Notes: generated by a model from the sequence alone, not told the origin. Positions 48,445-63,743 are shown, counted from the stretch's first letter. The stretch: DNA of 64,000 nucleotides from Pseudomonadota bacterium (GCA_021805865.1 JAJZDX010000021.1:17888-81887); one strand, 5' to 3'. A program made the numbers and translations.

Positions 48445-54100
<5,656 letters not shown>

Positions 54101-54135
54101 TCCGCCTTCGGCGGCGGCGCTCCTTGAGCGGTCGA

Positions 54136-54930
54136 TCAGCGAGGTCTGGCGGCCCTGCGGGCCTCCAGGTCGCCGAACACGGTCAGCGTGATGGCGGTGT
54201 AGAAGGTGAGGCCAATCGCGGCGACGGCCAGGACCGCGGTCGTGCTGACGGCCCGCTCGATGGCCATGGGGTTGCCGCTGTGGGGTACCACCATGGCGGC
54301 CATGACGGCGGCGAGCAGGTAGAACACCATGATGATCGACAGGCCGACCGCGTACATCGCCGTAGTTCGCCACCAGTTGCCGCGGATGAGCTCCAGACTG
54401 TACATCAGGCTCTGGATCACGCCCTTATGGGCAAGCATCCGGGCGGGCAGCGATAACGACAGCGCCACGAAAATGTATACCGCCGGTACCAGCATGACGG
54501 CGAGGCCGACTGACCGGTAAGGCTCCGCCAGGGTGAGCGGCGGCAGGATGAGCACTGCCACTGCGGTGCCGCTCAGCAGCGAGATCGCGGCAATCGCCGG
54601 AGCATTCTTGAGCACATCGAGCAGATCAGTCCGGCTTGCCGTGCGTCCGGCGGCCACCGTCGATTGACGCAGCAGCGTCGCCATCCACAGGATCACGGCC
54701 AGTACGGTGCCGACGGTGTAAAGGGCGACCCAGATCGGATCATTCATGTCCTTCGGGCTCGGCATACGTCCGCGCGAGAAGTCGTAGAAGGTCGCGAGCT
54801 GACCGGCGAGAATGGCAAGCGTGGCATACGGCAGGCACTTCAGCAGCGAGACCCGGAAGATCTTGAGGCTGGTCTCCAGGAGCTCGGCCAGAGTGCGGGG
54901 CTGCGTGGGGGGGTATAGGGTGATGGACAT
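54136..54930 (-). CDS. Multi-pass membrane protein of unknown function
   Basis: I do not recognise this 264-residue protein with certainty. It has about six hydrophobic helices (near 30-48, 66-88, 112-132, 138-165, 190-215, 235-255), a cytoplasmic-looking N-terminus (TLAELLETSLKIFRVSLLKCLPYA) and a basic C-terminal end (EARRAARPR). The N-terminal pattern, an amphipathic segment leading into a helix, resembles the membrane domain found in YciC-type and glycerophosphodiesterase-associated proteins, but no catalytic motif is seen. It stands alone, antisense to its neighbours, between metH and prmC. TAAGAT lies six bases before the ATG. Confidence 0.75.
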   Translation of the reverse strand: MSITLYPPTQPRTLAELLETSLKIFRVSLLKCLPYATLAILAGQLATFYDFSRGRMPSPKDMNDPIWVALYTVGTVLAVILWMATLLRQSTVAAGRTASRTDLLDVLKNAPAIAAISLLSGTAVAVLILPPLTLAEPYRSVGLAVMLVPAVYIFVALSLSLPARMLAHKGVIQSLMYSLELIRGNWWRTTAMYAVGLSIIMVFYLLAAVMAAMVVPHSGNPMAIERAVSTTAVLAVAAIGLTFYTAITLTVFGDLEARRAARPR

Positions 54931-54936
54931 CCGCCA

Positions 54937-54942
54937 ATCTTA
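54937..54942 (-). promoter_or_regulatory. Possible -10 box beside the membrane-protein start
   Basis: Reading leftward, TAAGAT (4 of 6) ends six bases before the ATG at 54930. No ribosome site lies between them. The wider string TAAGATTGG is shared with the apaG upstream region. Confidence 0.28.
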
Positions 54943-54950
54943 GCTGTCTG

Positions 54951-55844
54951 ATGATGCATACCGCCATGGAGCGTACCGCTCTCGATACCGGGGCGCTTTT
55001 CGCCGCCGGTGCGCAGCGCCTGCGGGCGGCCTTCGCGCAGGCTCCTGATTCGACGCCGGATCTCGATGCCGAGCTGCTGCTCTCACACGTGCTGGGCGTA
55101 TCCCGCGCACAGCTGCGATCGCATCCCGAGAGGATACCGGATGCAGCGGCCGCCGGGCGATTCGGCCAGCTCATCGAGCGCCGGGCCGCCGGGGAGCCGG
55201 TGGCCTACCTGCTCGGACGCAAGGAATTCTGGACGCTGCAGCTCGCCGTGAGCCCCGCGGTGCTGGTGCCGCGACCGGAAACGGAGCTGCTGGTGGAGCG
55301 TGCGCTCGTGCTGCATCCGGAGCCTTTTGCCTGCGTAGCCGACCTCGGAACGGGATCCGGAGCGATTGCCCTCGCTCTGGCCAGGGAGCGCCCGCTCTGG
55401 CAGATCACGGCAACGGATGTCTCGGCGCAGGCACTCGCGGTGGCCCGCGCCAATGCCACAGCATTGGGGCTCGATCGGGTGGAGTTCGTCTCCGGAAGCT
55501 GGCTCGATGCCCTGCAGGGGCGCACCTTCGATCTGGTGATAAGCAATCCGCCCTATGTGGCCGAGGACGACCCGGCGCTCGCTGTGCTGTCGCATGAGCC
55601 GCGCATGGCGCTCTCCCCGGGAGCCGACGCGCTGGCTTGCCTCTATGAGATCATCCGCGCCGCCCCGGGCCATCTGGCGCAGGGCGGGTGGCTGCTCCTG
55701 GAGCATGGCGCGGCCCAGGCGTCCGCCGTGGCGGGCGAGCTTGCCGCGCGCGGGTTTGCTACAGTCCGCACGCACCGCGATCTGGCGGGACATGAGCGCA
55801 TGACGGAGGGGCAATGGCCCAAAGTTCGACCCAGAATTCCCTGA
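54951..55844 (+). CDS. prmC: Release-factor glutamine methyltransferase
   Basis: PrmC methylates the glutamine of the GGQ motif in release factors RF1 and RF2 and so speeds termination. The 297-residue protein has an N-terminal helical domain (DLDAELLLSHVLGVSRAQL, GEPVAYLLGRKEFW) and a SAM-binding domain with VADLGTGSGAIALAL and the catalytic N199PPY. Three in-frame ATG codons lie at 54951, 54954 and 54966. In most genomes prmC follows prfA; here the two are separated and face each other across ppi and mtgA. It overlaps the next gene by 31 bases. Confidence 0.94.
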   Translation: MMHTAMERTALDTGALFAAGAQRLRAAFAQAPDSTPDLDAELLLSHVLGVSRAQLRSHPERIPDAAAAGRFGQLIERRAAGEPVAYLLGRKEFWTLQLAVSPAVLVPRPETELLVERALVLHPEPFACVADLGTGSGAIALALARERPLWQITATDVSAQALAVARANATALGLDRVEFVSGSWLDALQGRTFDLVISNPPYVAEDDPALAVLSHEPRMALSPGADALACLYEIIRAAPGHLAQGGWLLLEHGAAQASAVAGELAARGFATVRTHRDLAGHERMTEGQWPKVRPRIP

Positions 55845-56335
55845 TTCGATTCGAGACCTCCCACGGCGGCTTCACGGTGGAGCTGTTTCCCAAGGAGGCG
55901 CCGGTGACGGTGGAGAACTTCCTCGGCTATGTGGACGAGGGTTTCTTCGACGGAACGATCTTTCATCGCATCGTGCCGGGGTTCGTGATCCAGGGCGGTG
56001 GGCTCGACGAGGAGTTCCGCAACAAGCAGACCCGCGCCCCGATCCGCAACGAGGCTCAAAACGGGTTGAAGAACACCCGCGGGACTCTGTCCATGGCGCG
56101 CACCAGCGTGGTGGACAGCGCCACCTCGCAGTTCTTCGTCAATCTCTCGGACAACGCCTTTCTCGATCACAGCGCGCGTGATTTCGGCTACGCGGTGTTC
56201 GGCCGGGTGACCGAGGGGATGGAGGTGGTCGAGAAGATCGCCCGTGTGGAGACCGGCCGTCGCAAGGGCTACCAGGACGCGCCGATGGAGGAAGTGGTGA
56301 TCGTGTCGGCGCGGCGGGTCGACGCGGCCGCCTGA
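55814..56335 (+). CDS. ppiB: Cyclophilin-type peptidyl-prolyl isomerase
   Basis: This 173-residue cyclophilin accelerates proline isomerisation during folding. Active-site segments are FHRIVPGFVIQGGG (Arg and Phe), the SMARTSVVDSATSQFFVNL strand, and FGYAVFGRVTEGMEVVEKI. It lacks a signal peptide, so it acts in the cytoplasm, as PpiB does. GGAGGGG precedes the ATG and lies within prmC, whose end overlaps by 31 bases. Cyclophilins of this type are often annotated ppiB; PpiA is periplasmic and would need a signal. Confidence 0.92.
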   Translation: MAQSSTQNSLIRFETSHGGFTVELFPKEAPVTVENFLGYVDEGFFDGTIFHRIVPGFVIQGGGLDEEFRNKQTRAPIRNEAQNGLKNTRGTLSMARTSVVDSATSQFFVNLSDNAFLDHSARDFGYAVFGRVTEGMEVVEKIARVETGRRKGYQDAPMEEVVIVSARRVDAAA

Positions 56336-56385
56336 GCCGCGCGCTGACGTCCGGCTCGGATCGCTCGAGCTGACCGGCCTCGGCT

Positions 56386-57141
56386 ATGGCGAAGAAGGGG
56401 GCGGGGGGCTGGCTGCGTCGGGCGCTCATCCAGGTGGCGCTCGCATGGGTCGTGCTCACAGTGGTGCCGGTGCTGCTGCTGCGGTGGATGGCGCCCGTGA
56501 CCAGCGCCTTCATGCTGGAAGCGAGGTGGCATGCGGCACGCACCCGGGAGCGGGGCGAGCACATCGACTATCATTGGGTCGGCTACCGGCGGATCTCGCC
56601 CGAGGCCGGCATTGCCGCGGTGGCCTCCGAGGACCAGACCTTCCCATTCAACCACGGCTTTGACTTCCAGGCCATCGACGAGGCGATCCAGACCTACGAG
56701 CGCGGCGGCAGGCTCCGCGGCGCGAGCACCATCACCCAGCAGGTGGCGAAGAATCTCTTCCTGTGGGGCGGGCGCAGCTGGGTGAGGAAGGGGATCGAGG
56801 CGTATCTCACGGTGCTGATCGATGTGCTGTGGCCCAAGCAGCGCGTGCTCAGCGTGTATTTGAACATCGCCCAGTTCGGCCGGGGCATCTACGGCGTTCA
56901 GGCGGCTTCGGAGAGGTTCTTCCACGAGCCTGCATCGCGCCTGACGGCCGACCAGGCGGCCCTGCTCGCGGCGGTGCTGCCCGATCCGGTGCACTGGCAT
57001 GTCGAGCGGCCGTCGCACTTCGTGCTGTGGCGCCAGCAGTGGCTGCTTCACCAGATGGCGGACCTCGGCGGGCCGGGGTATCTGCGCAGCATCGCCCCAT
57101 CGAGGCCCGCGGCGAAGCAGGGCCGGATCCGCCACAACTGA
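56386..57141 (+). CDS. mtgA: Monofunctional peptidoglycan glycosyltransferase
   Basis: MtgA polymerises lipid II into glycan without a transpeptidase domain. The 251-residue protein has one membrane helix at about 12-32 and the GT51 motifs: Glu82 in AVASEDQTFPFNHGFD, the GRLRGASTITQQVAKNLFLW block, RKGIEAYLTVLID, and SVYLNIAQFGRGIYGVQAAS. It is 50 bases downstream of ppiB on the same strand and converges with prfA; the 68-base gap at 57142-57209 shows no clear terminator. Confidence 0.95.
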   Translation: MAKKGAGGWLRRALIQVALAWVVLTVVPVLLLRWMAPVTSAFMLEARWHAARTRERGEHIDYHWVGYRRISPEAGIAAVASEDQTFPFNHGFDFQAIDEAIQTYERGGRLRGASTITQQVAKNLFLWGGRSWVRKGIEAYLTVLIDVLWPKQRVLSVYLNIAQFGRGIYGVQAASERFFHEPASRLTADQAALLAAVLPDPVHWHVERPSHFVLWRQQWLLHQMADLGGPGYLRSIAPSRPAAKQGRIRHN

Positions 57142-57209
57142 GCCGTCGCAACCGTGGCCGCGGACAGCCCTGCGGCCCGACCGCCTGTCCGCCCCGATCG
57201 CGGCTCCCC

Positions 57210-58289
57210 CTACCCCATTTCCGCGAGGAGCTCGGCCTGGTGCTCGTGTGCGAGCGCATCGAGCAGCTCGTCGAGCTCGCCGTTCATCACCTGTTGCAGC
57301 TTGTAGAGCGTCAGGTTGATGCGATGGTCGGTGACCCGGCCTTGCGGGAAGTTGTATGTGCGGATGCGCTCGGAGCGGTCGCCGCTGCCGACCTGCAGGC
57401 GGCGCGACTGGGCCTGCGCGCTCTGCTGCTTTTCCTGCTCGGCCGCAAGCAGGCGCGAGCGCAGCAGCGACATGGCTCGCGAGCGATTTTTGTGCTGGGA
57501 GCGCTCGTCTTGACACTCCACCACGATGCCGGTCGGCAGGTGGGTGATGCGCACCGCCGAGTCTGTCTTGTTGACGTGCTGGCCGCCGGCGCCGGAGGAT
57601 CGGTAGGTGTCGATGCGCAGGTCCGCCGGGTTGATCTCGATGGTCCCGATCTCATCGAGCTCGGGCAGGATGGCGACCGTACAGGCCGAGGTGTGGATCC
57701 GCCCCTGGGCTTCGGTGGCCGGCACGCGCTGCACACGGTGCGTGCCGGACTCGAACTTCAGCCTGGAGAAGGCCCCGCGGCCGGCGATCCGGCTGATGAT
57801 CTCCTTGTAGCCGCCGTGCTCGCCCAGGCTTTCGCTCAGCGCTTCCACCGTGAATCCCTTGGATTCCGCGTAGCGGGCATACATGCGGAACAGGTCGCCG
57901 GCAAACAGGGCGGCCTCATCGCCGCCGGTGCCGGCGCGGATCTCGAGGAAGATGTTCTTCTCGTCCCGCGGATCCTGCGGCAGCAGCAGGGAGTTCAGGC
58001 CCCTCTCCGCCGCCTCGAGCGCCGCCTGAGCGCGGGTCTGCTCCTCGGCCCCGAGCGCACGCATGCCGGGATCGGCCTCGGAGAGCATGTCGCGCGCGGC
58101 GGCCAGGTCGCCCTCGAGGGCCCGATAGGCCTGCAGCTGTTCGGCGAGCGGCTGCAGGCGCGCGTATTCGACCGAGAGGTCGCGAAACTGCGCCGAGCCC
58201 CCATCGAGGTCGGGCGAGGCCAGAAGCCGCCCGATCTCCTCGTACCGATCAGAGAGCTTCTCGAGCCGTTGGCGGATGGAGTCCTTCAT
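57210..58289 (-). CDS. prfA: Peptide chain release factor 1
   Basis: RF1 reads UAA and UAG and triggers peptide release. The 359-residue protein has the coiled N-terminal domain, the PAT stop-codon motif ([12 protein letters not shown], near 188), and the GGQ motif ([14 protein letters not shown], near 234) that PrmC methylates. The usual neighbours hemA and prmC are not beside it: prmC is 1.4 kb away in the opposite direction and hemA is not in the window. It is divergent from lolB. Confidence 0.97.
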   Translation of the reverse strand: MKDSIRQRLEKLSDRYEEIGRLLASPDLDGGSAQFRDLSVEYARLQPLAEQLQAYRALEGDLAAARDMLSEADPGMRALGAEEQTRAQAALEAAERGLNSLLLPQDPRDEKNIFLEIRAGTGGDEAALFAGDLFRMYARYAESKGFTVEALSESLGEHGGYKEIISRIAGRGAFSRLKFESGTHRVQRVPATEAQGRIHTSACTVAILPELDEIGTIEINPADLRIDTYRSSGAGGQHVNKTDSAVRITHLPTGIVVECQDERSQHKNRSRAMSLLRSRLLAAEQEKQQSAQAQSRRLQVGSGDRSERIRTYNFPQGRVTDHRINLTLYKLQQVMNGELDELLDALAHEHQAELLAEMG

Positions 58290-58392
58290 GGTGCTGGGGC
58301 AATTCGGGGCGCGGCATTCTCCGGGATTGGGCCCTGCGCTACAAGGCGAGCCGTGTCGGCCAAGGTCCCGTGCGGGATGGCGGGCGAGCCTC

Positions 58393-58398
58393 TATAGT
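58393..58398 (+). promoter_or_regulatory. Possible -10 box eight bases before lolB
   Basis: TATAGT (5 of 6) ends eight bases before the lolB ATG at 58407, which would place the transcript start within about two bases of the start codon. No ribosome site and no clear -35 box are seen. Confidence 0.4.
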
Positions 58399-58406
58399 GG
58401 GCGGCC

Positions 58407-59009
58407 ATGTCACGGCGAATCCCTCTTCCTGCGGCGCTGCTGGGTCTGGCGGTCCTCGCGCTCACGGCCTGCCAGACCGTGCGGGTGCCGCCTGCCCCGG
58501 CGATGGCCTGGAGCGTGCAGCGGCCCGAGCTGCAATCGCTCAGCGCGTTTCGTTTGACCGGCCGGGTGGCGGTGGCGGTCGAGCAGCACGGATTCAATGC
58601 GAATCTGCGCTGGACGCAGAACGGGACGCGGACGCGGATGATCCTGAGCGGACCGCTCGGCGCGGATGCCGCCCAAGTGACCGCGGATGGGGCGAATCTC
58701 AGCGTCATCACCTCTCATGGACGACATCTGGGCAATGCCGCGGCGCGCGAGGTCTTGGTGCGCCAGCTGGGGTTCGAGCCGCCGCTTCAGAGCCTGCGTT
58801 ATTGGGTTCTCGGGGTGCCTGACCCAGGCTCATCGGCCTCGGTGGCGCTGGATGCCGAGCAGCGCCCCGCGAGGTTGCGCCAGAATGGCTGGTCGATCGA
58901 GTACCACTCGTATATGCCGGTCGGCGCCGACTGGCTGCCGAGATTGCTGACCGTGAAGCGCGCAGGGGTGAGGTTGCGGATGGTGGTGGACGCGTGGCAC
59001 CTGCAATGA
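58407..59009 (+). CDS. lolB: Outer-membrane lipoprotein receptor LolB
   Basis: LolB receives lipoproteins from LolA and inserts them in the outer membrane. The 200-residue protein has a lipoprotein signal with lipobox LTAC (Cys22) followed by Gln, so it should itself be sorted outward. The body is a LolA-like half barrel (SAFRLTGRVAVAVEQHGFNANLRWTQNG, given across residues 46-73; LRYWVLGVPDP; GWSIEYHSYMPVG). It lies directly upstream of ispE, as in E. coli and Pseudomonas. Confidence 0.93.
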   Translation: MSRRIPLPAALLGLAVLALTACQTVRVPPAPAMAWSVQRPELQSLSAFRLTGRVAVAVEQHGFNANLRWTQNGTRTRMILSGPLGADAAQVTADGANLSVITSHGRHLGNAAAREVLVRQLGFEPPLQSLRYWVLGVPDPGSSASVALDAEQRPARLRQNGWSIEYHSYMPVGADWLPRLLTVKRAGVRLRMVVDAWHLQ

Positions 59010-59074
59010 CCGGGGAAGGCTCGGAGATCCGTCGGCGTGAGATGCGAAGAGACTTCCAAGCCCCCTTCACGAGT

Positions 59075-59962
59075 ATGAACGCTCCAGGAAATCCCCGGGA
59101 AACCCTGTGGCCGGCTCCGGCCAAGCTGAATCTCTTTCTGCACGTGACCGGCCGGCGCCCCGACGGCTATCACGAGCTGCAGACCCTGTTCCAACTCATC
59201 GACCTCTCCGACACCTTAGGGGTAGAGGTGCGCGAGGATGGGGCCATTGAGCGGCGGGAAGGGCCGGGGGAGGTAGAGCCGGAAGCGGACCTGACGTTGC
59301 GGGCGGCCCGGGCGCTCAAGGCGGCGACCGGCACCCGCCTGGGGGTTGCCATCCGGCTGATCAAGCGCATTCCCATCGGAGGAGGGCTCGGTGGCGGCAG
59401 CACCGACGCGGCGACGACACTGCTCGCCCTGAATCATCTCTGGGATTGCCGGTTGACCGTGGACGAGCTTGCCCGGCTGGGGCTCCCATTGGGCGCGGAT
59501 GTGCCTGTATTCGTTAGAGGTTTTTCGGCCTGGGCCGAGGGAGTGGGCGAGCGGCTGGCGGCGGTTGAGCTGCCCGAGCGCTGGTACGTGCTCATTCGTC
59601 CCGGAGTGAGCGTCCCCACTCGTGACGTGTTCCAGAGCCCTGAATTGACACGAAATTCGCCCCTCATCACAATACGCGCCTTTTTCGAGACCGGCGGACG
59701 CAACGATTGCGAGCCGGTCGTGCGGGCGCGCTGGCCCGAGGTGGCCGAGGCGCTCGATTGGCTGGGCGCTCAGCTGCCGGGGGATTCGCGACATGCCACG
59801 GCGCGGCTTACGGGAACCGGCTCGTGCATCTTCGCGCCGCTGGCGACCGCCGCCGAGGCGGAGCGAATCGCGGCGCGCGTCCCGGAGCGGTGGCGGAGCT
59901 TCGTGGCACGCGGACTGAACGTATCTCCCGTGCATGCCCTCCTTCGGAGTTGCGCGCGATGA
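59075..59962 (+). CDS. ispE: 4-diphosphocytidyl-2-C-methyl-D-erythritol kinase
   Basis: IspE phosphorylates CDP-methylerythritol in the non-mevalonate route to isoprenoids. The 295-residue GHMP kinase begins NAPGNPRETLWPAPAKLNLF, and the Lys/Asn of AKLNLFLHV match the active site. The ATP loop is IPIGGGLGGGSTDAATTL, and TGTGSCIFAPL is the C-terminal motif. I chose ATG 59075 because it yields the family's usual N-terminus; ATG 59006, which overlaps the lolB stop by four bases, and ATG 59042 are alternatives, and none has a clear ribosome site. Confidence 0.93.
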   Translation: MNAPGNPRETLWPAPAKLNLFLHVTGRRPDGYHELQTLFQLIDLSDTLGVEVREDGAIERREGPGEVEPEADLTLRAARALKAATGTRLGVAIRLIKRIPIGGGLGGGSTDAATTLLALNHLWDCRLTVDELARLGLPLGADVPVFVRGFSAWAEGVGERLAAVELPERWYVLIRPGVSVPTRDVFQSPELTRNSPLITIRAFFETGGRNDCEPVVRARWPEVAEALDWLGAQLPGDSRHATARLTGTGSCIFAPLATAAEAERIAARVPERWRSFVARGLNVSPVHALLRSCAR

Positions 59963-60011
59963 TTTGGCTCTAGTTCTTCTTTCAATGTCTTCATCTAGTT
60001 GGTTCCAATGC

Positions 60012-60086
60012 TGGGGTGTCGCCAAGTGGTAAGGCAGCGGGTTTTGATCCCGCCATTCGGAGGTTCGAGTCCTCCCACCCCAGCCA
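60012..60086 (+). tRNA. tRNA-Gln (anticodon TTG)
   Basis: The acceptor stem TGGGGTG pairs with CACCCCA (60076-60082), followed by discriminator G and an encoded CCA at 60084-60086. The anticodon stem GCGGG/CCCGC encloses the loop TTTTGAT with anticodon TTG at 60044-60046. The T-arm is GGAGG-TTCGAGT-CCTCC. The gene lies between ispE and prs, its usual place in Pseudomonas-like genomes. No separate promoter is obvious. Confidence 0.97.
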
Positions 60087-60138
60087 GTTCGAGGCCGGCG
60101 GCGGCATGCCGCGTCGGCAGCGGTTGACGTAAGGCACC

Positions 60139-61095
60139 ATGAGCACGAGCGACACACTGGCGGTGTTTGCCGGCAATGCCAATCCGACGCTGGCGAGCGC
60201 CATCGCGCGCCATCTGCAGACGCCGCTCGGGCGGGCATATGTCGGCCGTTTCAGCGACGGGGAGATCAACGTTGAGCTGATGGAGAACGTGCGCGGACGC
60301 GACGTGTTCATCGTTCAGCCGACTTGCCCACCGACAAACGATACGCTCATGGAGCTGCTGGTCATGGTGGACGCGTGCCGGCGCGCTTCGGCCGCGCGCA
60401 TCACGGCGGTGGTGCCGTACTTCGGCTATTCACGGCAGGATCGACGGCCGCGGGCGACGCGCTCGGCGATCAGCGCGCGCCTGGTCGCCAACATGCTGTC
60501 GATCGCGGGCGTCAACCGGCTGCTGACCATCGATCTGCACGCCGACCAGATCCAGGGGTTTTTCGACATCCCCGTGGACAACGTGTACGCCTCCCCGGTT
60601 CTGCTCGGGGACGCGTGGAAGCAGGCATACCGCAACGTGGTCATTGTGTCACCCGACGTCGGCGGCGTAGTGCGCGCGCGGGCCTTCGCCAAGCGCCTCG
60701 ATGATGCGGAGCTCGCCATCATCGACAAGCGCCGTCCGCGCCCGAATGAGTCGAAGGTGATGAACATCATCGGCGAGGTCGGCGGCAAGACCTGCGTACT
60801 GGTCGACGACATGGTGGATACGGCCGGGACGCTCTGCCAGGCCGCGCAGGCGCTGAAGGACGAGGGCGCGGAAAGGGTGGTCGCCTACATCACTCACCCG
60901 GTGCTCTCGGGCGATGCCGTGCAGAAGATATCCCGTTCAGCGCTCGATGAGCTGGTGGTGACCGACACCGTCCCGCTGTCGGAGGCCGCCCGCGGCTGCG
61001 GCCGGATCCGCCAGCTGTCGGTGGCGGCGTTGCTCGCCGAGACCGTCCGGCGCATTCGCGACGAGGAGTCGGTCAGCTCGCTGTATGTGGATTGA
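60139..61095 (+). CDS. prs: Ribose-phosphate pyrophosphokinase
   Basis: Prs makes PRPP from ribose-5-phosphate and ATP for nucleotide, histidine, tryptophan and NAD synthesis. The 318-residue length is near that of E. coli (315). The N-terminal [18 protein letters not shown], the ATP/flexible loop [36 protein letters not shown] and the PRPP loop [14 protein letters not shown] are all present. AAGG stands before the ATG. Confidence 0.97.
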   Translation: MSTSDTLAVFAGNANPTLASAIARHLQTPLGRAYVGRFSDGEINVELMENVRGRDVFIVQPTCPPTNDTLMELLVMVDACRRASAARITAVVPYFGYSRQDRRPRATRSAISARLVANMLSIAGVNRLLTIDLHADQIQGFFDIPVDNVYASPVLLGDAWKQAYRNVVIVSPDVGGVVRARAFAKRLDDAELAIIDKRRPRPNESKVMNIIGEVGGKTCVLVDDMVDTAGTLCQAAQALKDEGAERVVAYITHPVLSGDAVQKISRSALDELVVTDTVPLSEAARGCGRIRQLSVAALLAETVRRIRDEESVSSLYVD

Positions 61096-61121
61096 GAGTC
61101 TCTCGCGGGGACGGGGAGTGC

Positions 61122-61129
61122 TTTTTTTT
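61122..61129 (+). terminator. Possible weak terminator: T8 tract after prs
   Basis: A run of eight T, striking in so GC-rich a window, lies 26 bases after the prs stop. A short imperfect stem (GTCTC/GGGAC, one wobble pair) precedes it but stands eight bases away, so this is at best a weak terminator or attenuator between prs and rplY. Confidence 0.3.
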
Positions 61130-61187
61130 GTGCGCCGGGATCTGGTCGCGGATCCGGGCAGGTTGTTGACGTTACTTGGAGAACATC

Positions 61188-61916
61188 ATGCGTATTTCAT
61201 TCAGCTTCGACGCGGAATCGCGCGGGGCGCAAGGCACTGGTGCGAGCCGCCGCCTGCGCAACGCCGGCAAGGTTCCGGCCATCCTCTACGGCGGGCACAT
61301 GCAAGCCGAGACGCTCTCGCTCGAGCACCACAAGCTTCTCGCCGTGATAGAGGACGAGCGCTTCTATTCCTCGATCGTGCAGATTGCGGTCGATGGCAAG
61401 GCGCAGCCCGCCATCGTCAAGGATGTACAGATGCATCCGGCCCGCCACCAGATCGTGCACCTCGACCTGCAGCGCGTGACCGAGAGCGAGCCGATTCGCC
61501 TGCACCTGCCCATCCACTTCAAGGGTGAGGCCGCGAGCCCCGGCGTGAAGATCCAGGGCGGTATCGTTTCGCACATGATCGCGGATGTCGAGGTGAGCTG
61601 CCTGCCGAAGGACCTGCCGGAGTTCCTGGAGCTCGATCTGTCGGGCATGAACCTCAACGAGACGAAGTTCCTGGCGGATGTCCCGCTGCCCGCGGGTGTC
61701 ACCATCCCGCACCTGGCTCACCGCAACCCGCCGGTGGTCTCGATCCATAGCCCGCGCGCCGCCGAGCCTGAGCCGGTGGCCGCCGAAGCGGTCGCCGCGG
61801 TGCCGGCCGAGGGCGCGGCCGGCGCGGCCGCAGCTGCGCCTGGCGCACCTGCCGGGGAAGCCAAGAAGGGCGAGGAGAAGGCGGCGCCCGCCAAGAAGGA
61901 GGGGGGCAAGAAGTAG
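61188..61916 (+). CDS. rplY: 50S ribosomal protein L25 (CTC long form)
   Basis: L25 binds 5S rRNA in the large subunit. The 242-residue protein is the long general-stress-protein CTC form: an N-terminal L25 domain (about 1-95, RRLRNAGKVPAILYGG), a C-terminal TL5-like beta domain (about 100-185, PIHFKGEAASPGVKIQGG), and an Ala/Glu/Lys-rich tail of about 50 residues, probably disordered. ATG 61188 is preferred over an upstream ATG because GGAG lies eight bases before it. It is seven bases upstream of pth. Confidence 0.94.
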   Translation: MRISFSFDAESRGAQGTGASRRLRNAGKVPAILYGGHMQAETLSLEHHKLLAVIEDERFYSSIVQIAVDGKAQPAIVKDVQMHPARHQIVHLDLQRVTESEPIRLHLPIHFKGEAASPGVKIQGGIVSHMIADVEVSCLPKDLPEFLELDLSGMNLNETKFLADVPLPAGVTIPHLAHRNPPVVSIHSPRAAEPEPVAAEAVAAVPAEGAAGAAAAAPGAPAGEAKKGEEKAAPAKKEGGKK

Positions 61917-61922
61917 CCGCCC

Positions 61923-62531
61923 ATGCCAGGGACGCCGCTCAGGATGGTGGTGGGGTTGGGAAATCCCGGCCCCACCTACGCCCGCACCCGCCACAATGCA
62001 GGCTTCGATTTCGTGGAAGAGCTGGCGCGGCGGGCCGGCGCCGGCTTCAAGAGGGAGTCTCGCCACCAGGGCGAAGTGGCCCGGGCGCGCATCGCCGAGC
62101 AGGATCTGTGGCTGCTCAAGCCCATGACCTACATGAACCTGAGCGGCGGGCCGGCACAGAGCCTGGCGGGTTTCCACAAGATCGCGCCCGAGGCCATTCT
62201 GGTGGCCCATGACGAGCTCGACTTCCCGCCTGGGGTGGCACGGCTGAAGCAGGGCGGTGGAGCCGGTGGCCACAATGGCCTGCGCGACGTGATGGCGCGG
62301 CTCGGCGAGATGTTCTGGCGGCTGCGTATCGGCATCGGACATCCGGGCGATCGCTCCGCCGTGTTGGATTATGTGCTCGGCCGGCCGCCGCAGGCGGAGG
62401 CCGGGCTGATCCAGGAGGCGGTGAGCGCGGCCGCCGATGTCATTCCCATGATGTTGCTCGAGGGCGCCGAGAAGGCGATGAACCGCCTGCACAGGCGCGG
62501 CAACGCAGAGCCCCCAGCGCGCCCGGCCTGA
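61923..62531 (+). CDS. pth: Peptidyl-tRNA hydrolase
   Basis: Pth frees tRNA from peptidyl-tRNAs that drop off the ribosome. The 202-residue protein has [20 protein letters not shown], with the catalytic His in RHNAG, then [14 protein letters not shown] and the HDELDFPPG motif with the active-site Asp, and [15 protein letters not shown] 61923 gives a seven-residue lead; a later start at the Met of MVVGLGNPG is possible. The order rplY-pth-ychF is conserved. Confidence 0.96.
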   Translation: MPGTPLRMVVGLGNPGPTYARTRHNAGFDFVEELARRAGAGFKRESRHQGEVARARIAEQDLWLLKPMTYMNLSGGPAQSLAGFHKIAPEAILVAHDELDFPPGVARLKQGGGAGGHNGLRDVMARLGEMFWRLRIGIGHPGDRSAVLDYVLGRPPQAEAGLIQEAVSAAADVIPMMLLEGAEKAMNRLHRRGNAEPPARPA

Positions 62532-62557
62532 AGGTCGCAGGCGCAGGAGTCCGTTTC

Positions 62558-63652
62558 ATGTCCATTCGCTGCGGCATCGTGGGATTGCCGAACGTCGGCA
62601 AGTCGACGCTGTTCAACGCACTCACCCAGGCCCAGAACGCGGCGGCGGCCAATTACCCTTTCTGCACCATCGATCCGAATGTCGGTATCGTTCCCGTGCC
62701 CGACCCGCGGCTCGAGGTGCTGGCCGGGATCGTGCGCCCGCAGAAGATCGTGCCCGCCACGGTGGAGTTCGTGGACATCGCGGGCCTGGTGGCCGGCGCT
62801 TCCAAGGGCGAGGGGCTGGGCAACCAATTCCTGTCCCACATCCGGGAAGTGGACGCCATCGCCCATGTGGTGCGGTGTTTCGAGAGCGGCGACATCGTCC
62901 ATGTGGCGGGCAAGATCGATCCGCTGGCGGACATCGAGGTGATCGATACCGAGCTGGCGCTGGCGGACCTCGGCACGGTGGAGAAGGGCGTGGAGCGGGC
63001 CGCCAAGGCATCGAAGGGCGGTGACAAGGACGCCTTGAGGAAGAAGGCGTTGTTCGAGCGCGTGAAGGCGCACTTGGATCAGGTGAAGCCCGTGCGCGCC
63101 ATGCAGCTGACCGTCGAAGAAAAGCGGGACATCCGGGAGCTGCAGCTTCTCACTGCCAAACCGATCATGTACGTGGCCAACGTGGCGGAGAGCGGCTTCA
63201 AAGACAACCCGCTGCTCGAGGCGGTCGAGAGGCGGGCCGCAGTGGAGGGGGCGGCCGTCGTGGCGATTTGCGCAGCCATCGAGGCGGAGATCGTGCAGCT
63301 CGATGCTGCCGACCGGGCCGGCTTCCTGGCCGAGCTCGGACTCGAGGAGCCGGGCCTGGACCGGGTGATCCGTGCCGGCTACCGGTTGCTCGGCCTGCAG
63401 ACCTATTTCACGGCCGGGGAGAAGGAAGTGCGAGCCTGGACCGTGTCCGTGGGGGCGACCGCGCCCCAGGCGGCCGGAGTGATCCATACCGATTTCGAGC
63501 GGGGTTTCATCCGCGCCGAAGTGATCGGCTATGCGGATTTCGTCGCCTGCAAGGGCGAGGCGGGAGCCCGCGAGGTCGGGAAGCTGCGCCTGGAAGGCAA
63601 GGAATACGTCATGCAGGAAGGGGACGTGGTGCACTTCCGGTTCAACGTCTGA
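62558..63652 (+). CDS. ychF: Ribosome-binding ATPase YchF (OLA1 family)
   Basis: YchF is an Obg-family P-loop protein that prefers ATP over GTP and binds ribosomes. The 364-residue protein has the G1 loop GLPNVGKST near 9-17, the Switch II segment [21 protein letters not shown], a coiled-coil insert (about 130-200) and the C-terminal TGS domain ([17 protein letters not shown]). The nucleotide-specificity motif is YVANVAES, that is NxxE rather than NKxD, as is normal for this ATPase. AGGAG lies before the ATG. Confidence 0.97.
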   Translation: MSIRCGIVGLPNVGKSTLFNALTQAQNAAAANYPFCTIDPNVGIVPVPDPRLEVLAGIVRPQKIVPATVEFVDIAGLVAGASKGEGLGNQFLSHIREVDAIAHVVRCFESGDIVHVAGKIDPLADIEVIDTELALADLGTVEKGVERAAKASKGGDKDALRKKALFERVKAHLDQVKPVRAMQLTVEEKRDIRELQLLTAKPIMYVANVAESGFKDNPLLEAVERRAAVEGAAVVAICAAIEAEIVQLDAADRAGFLAELGLEEPGLDRVIRAGYRLLGLQTYFTAGEKEVRAWTVSVGATAPQAAGVIHTDFERGFIRAEVIGYADFVACKGEAGAREVGKLRLEGKEYVMQEGDVVHFRFNV

Positions 63653-63743
63653 GCGGCCGCCGGCGCCCGCCAGGCGCGATTGATCCGGAGTTTCGGTGGA
63701 TTCTCGGCAAGTTTTTGATTTGAAACGGTAAATTCCGCAGCGG

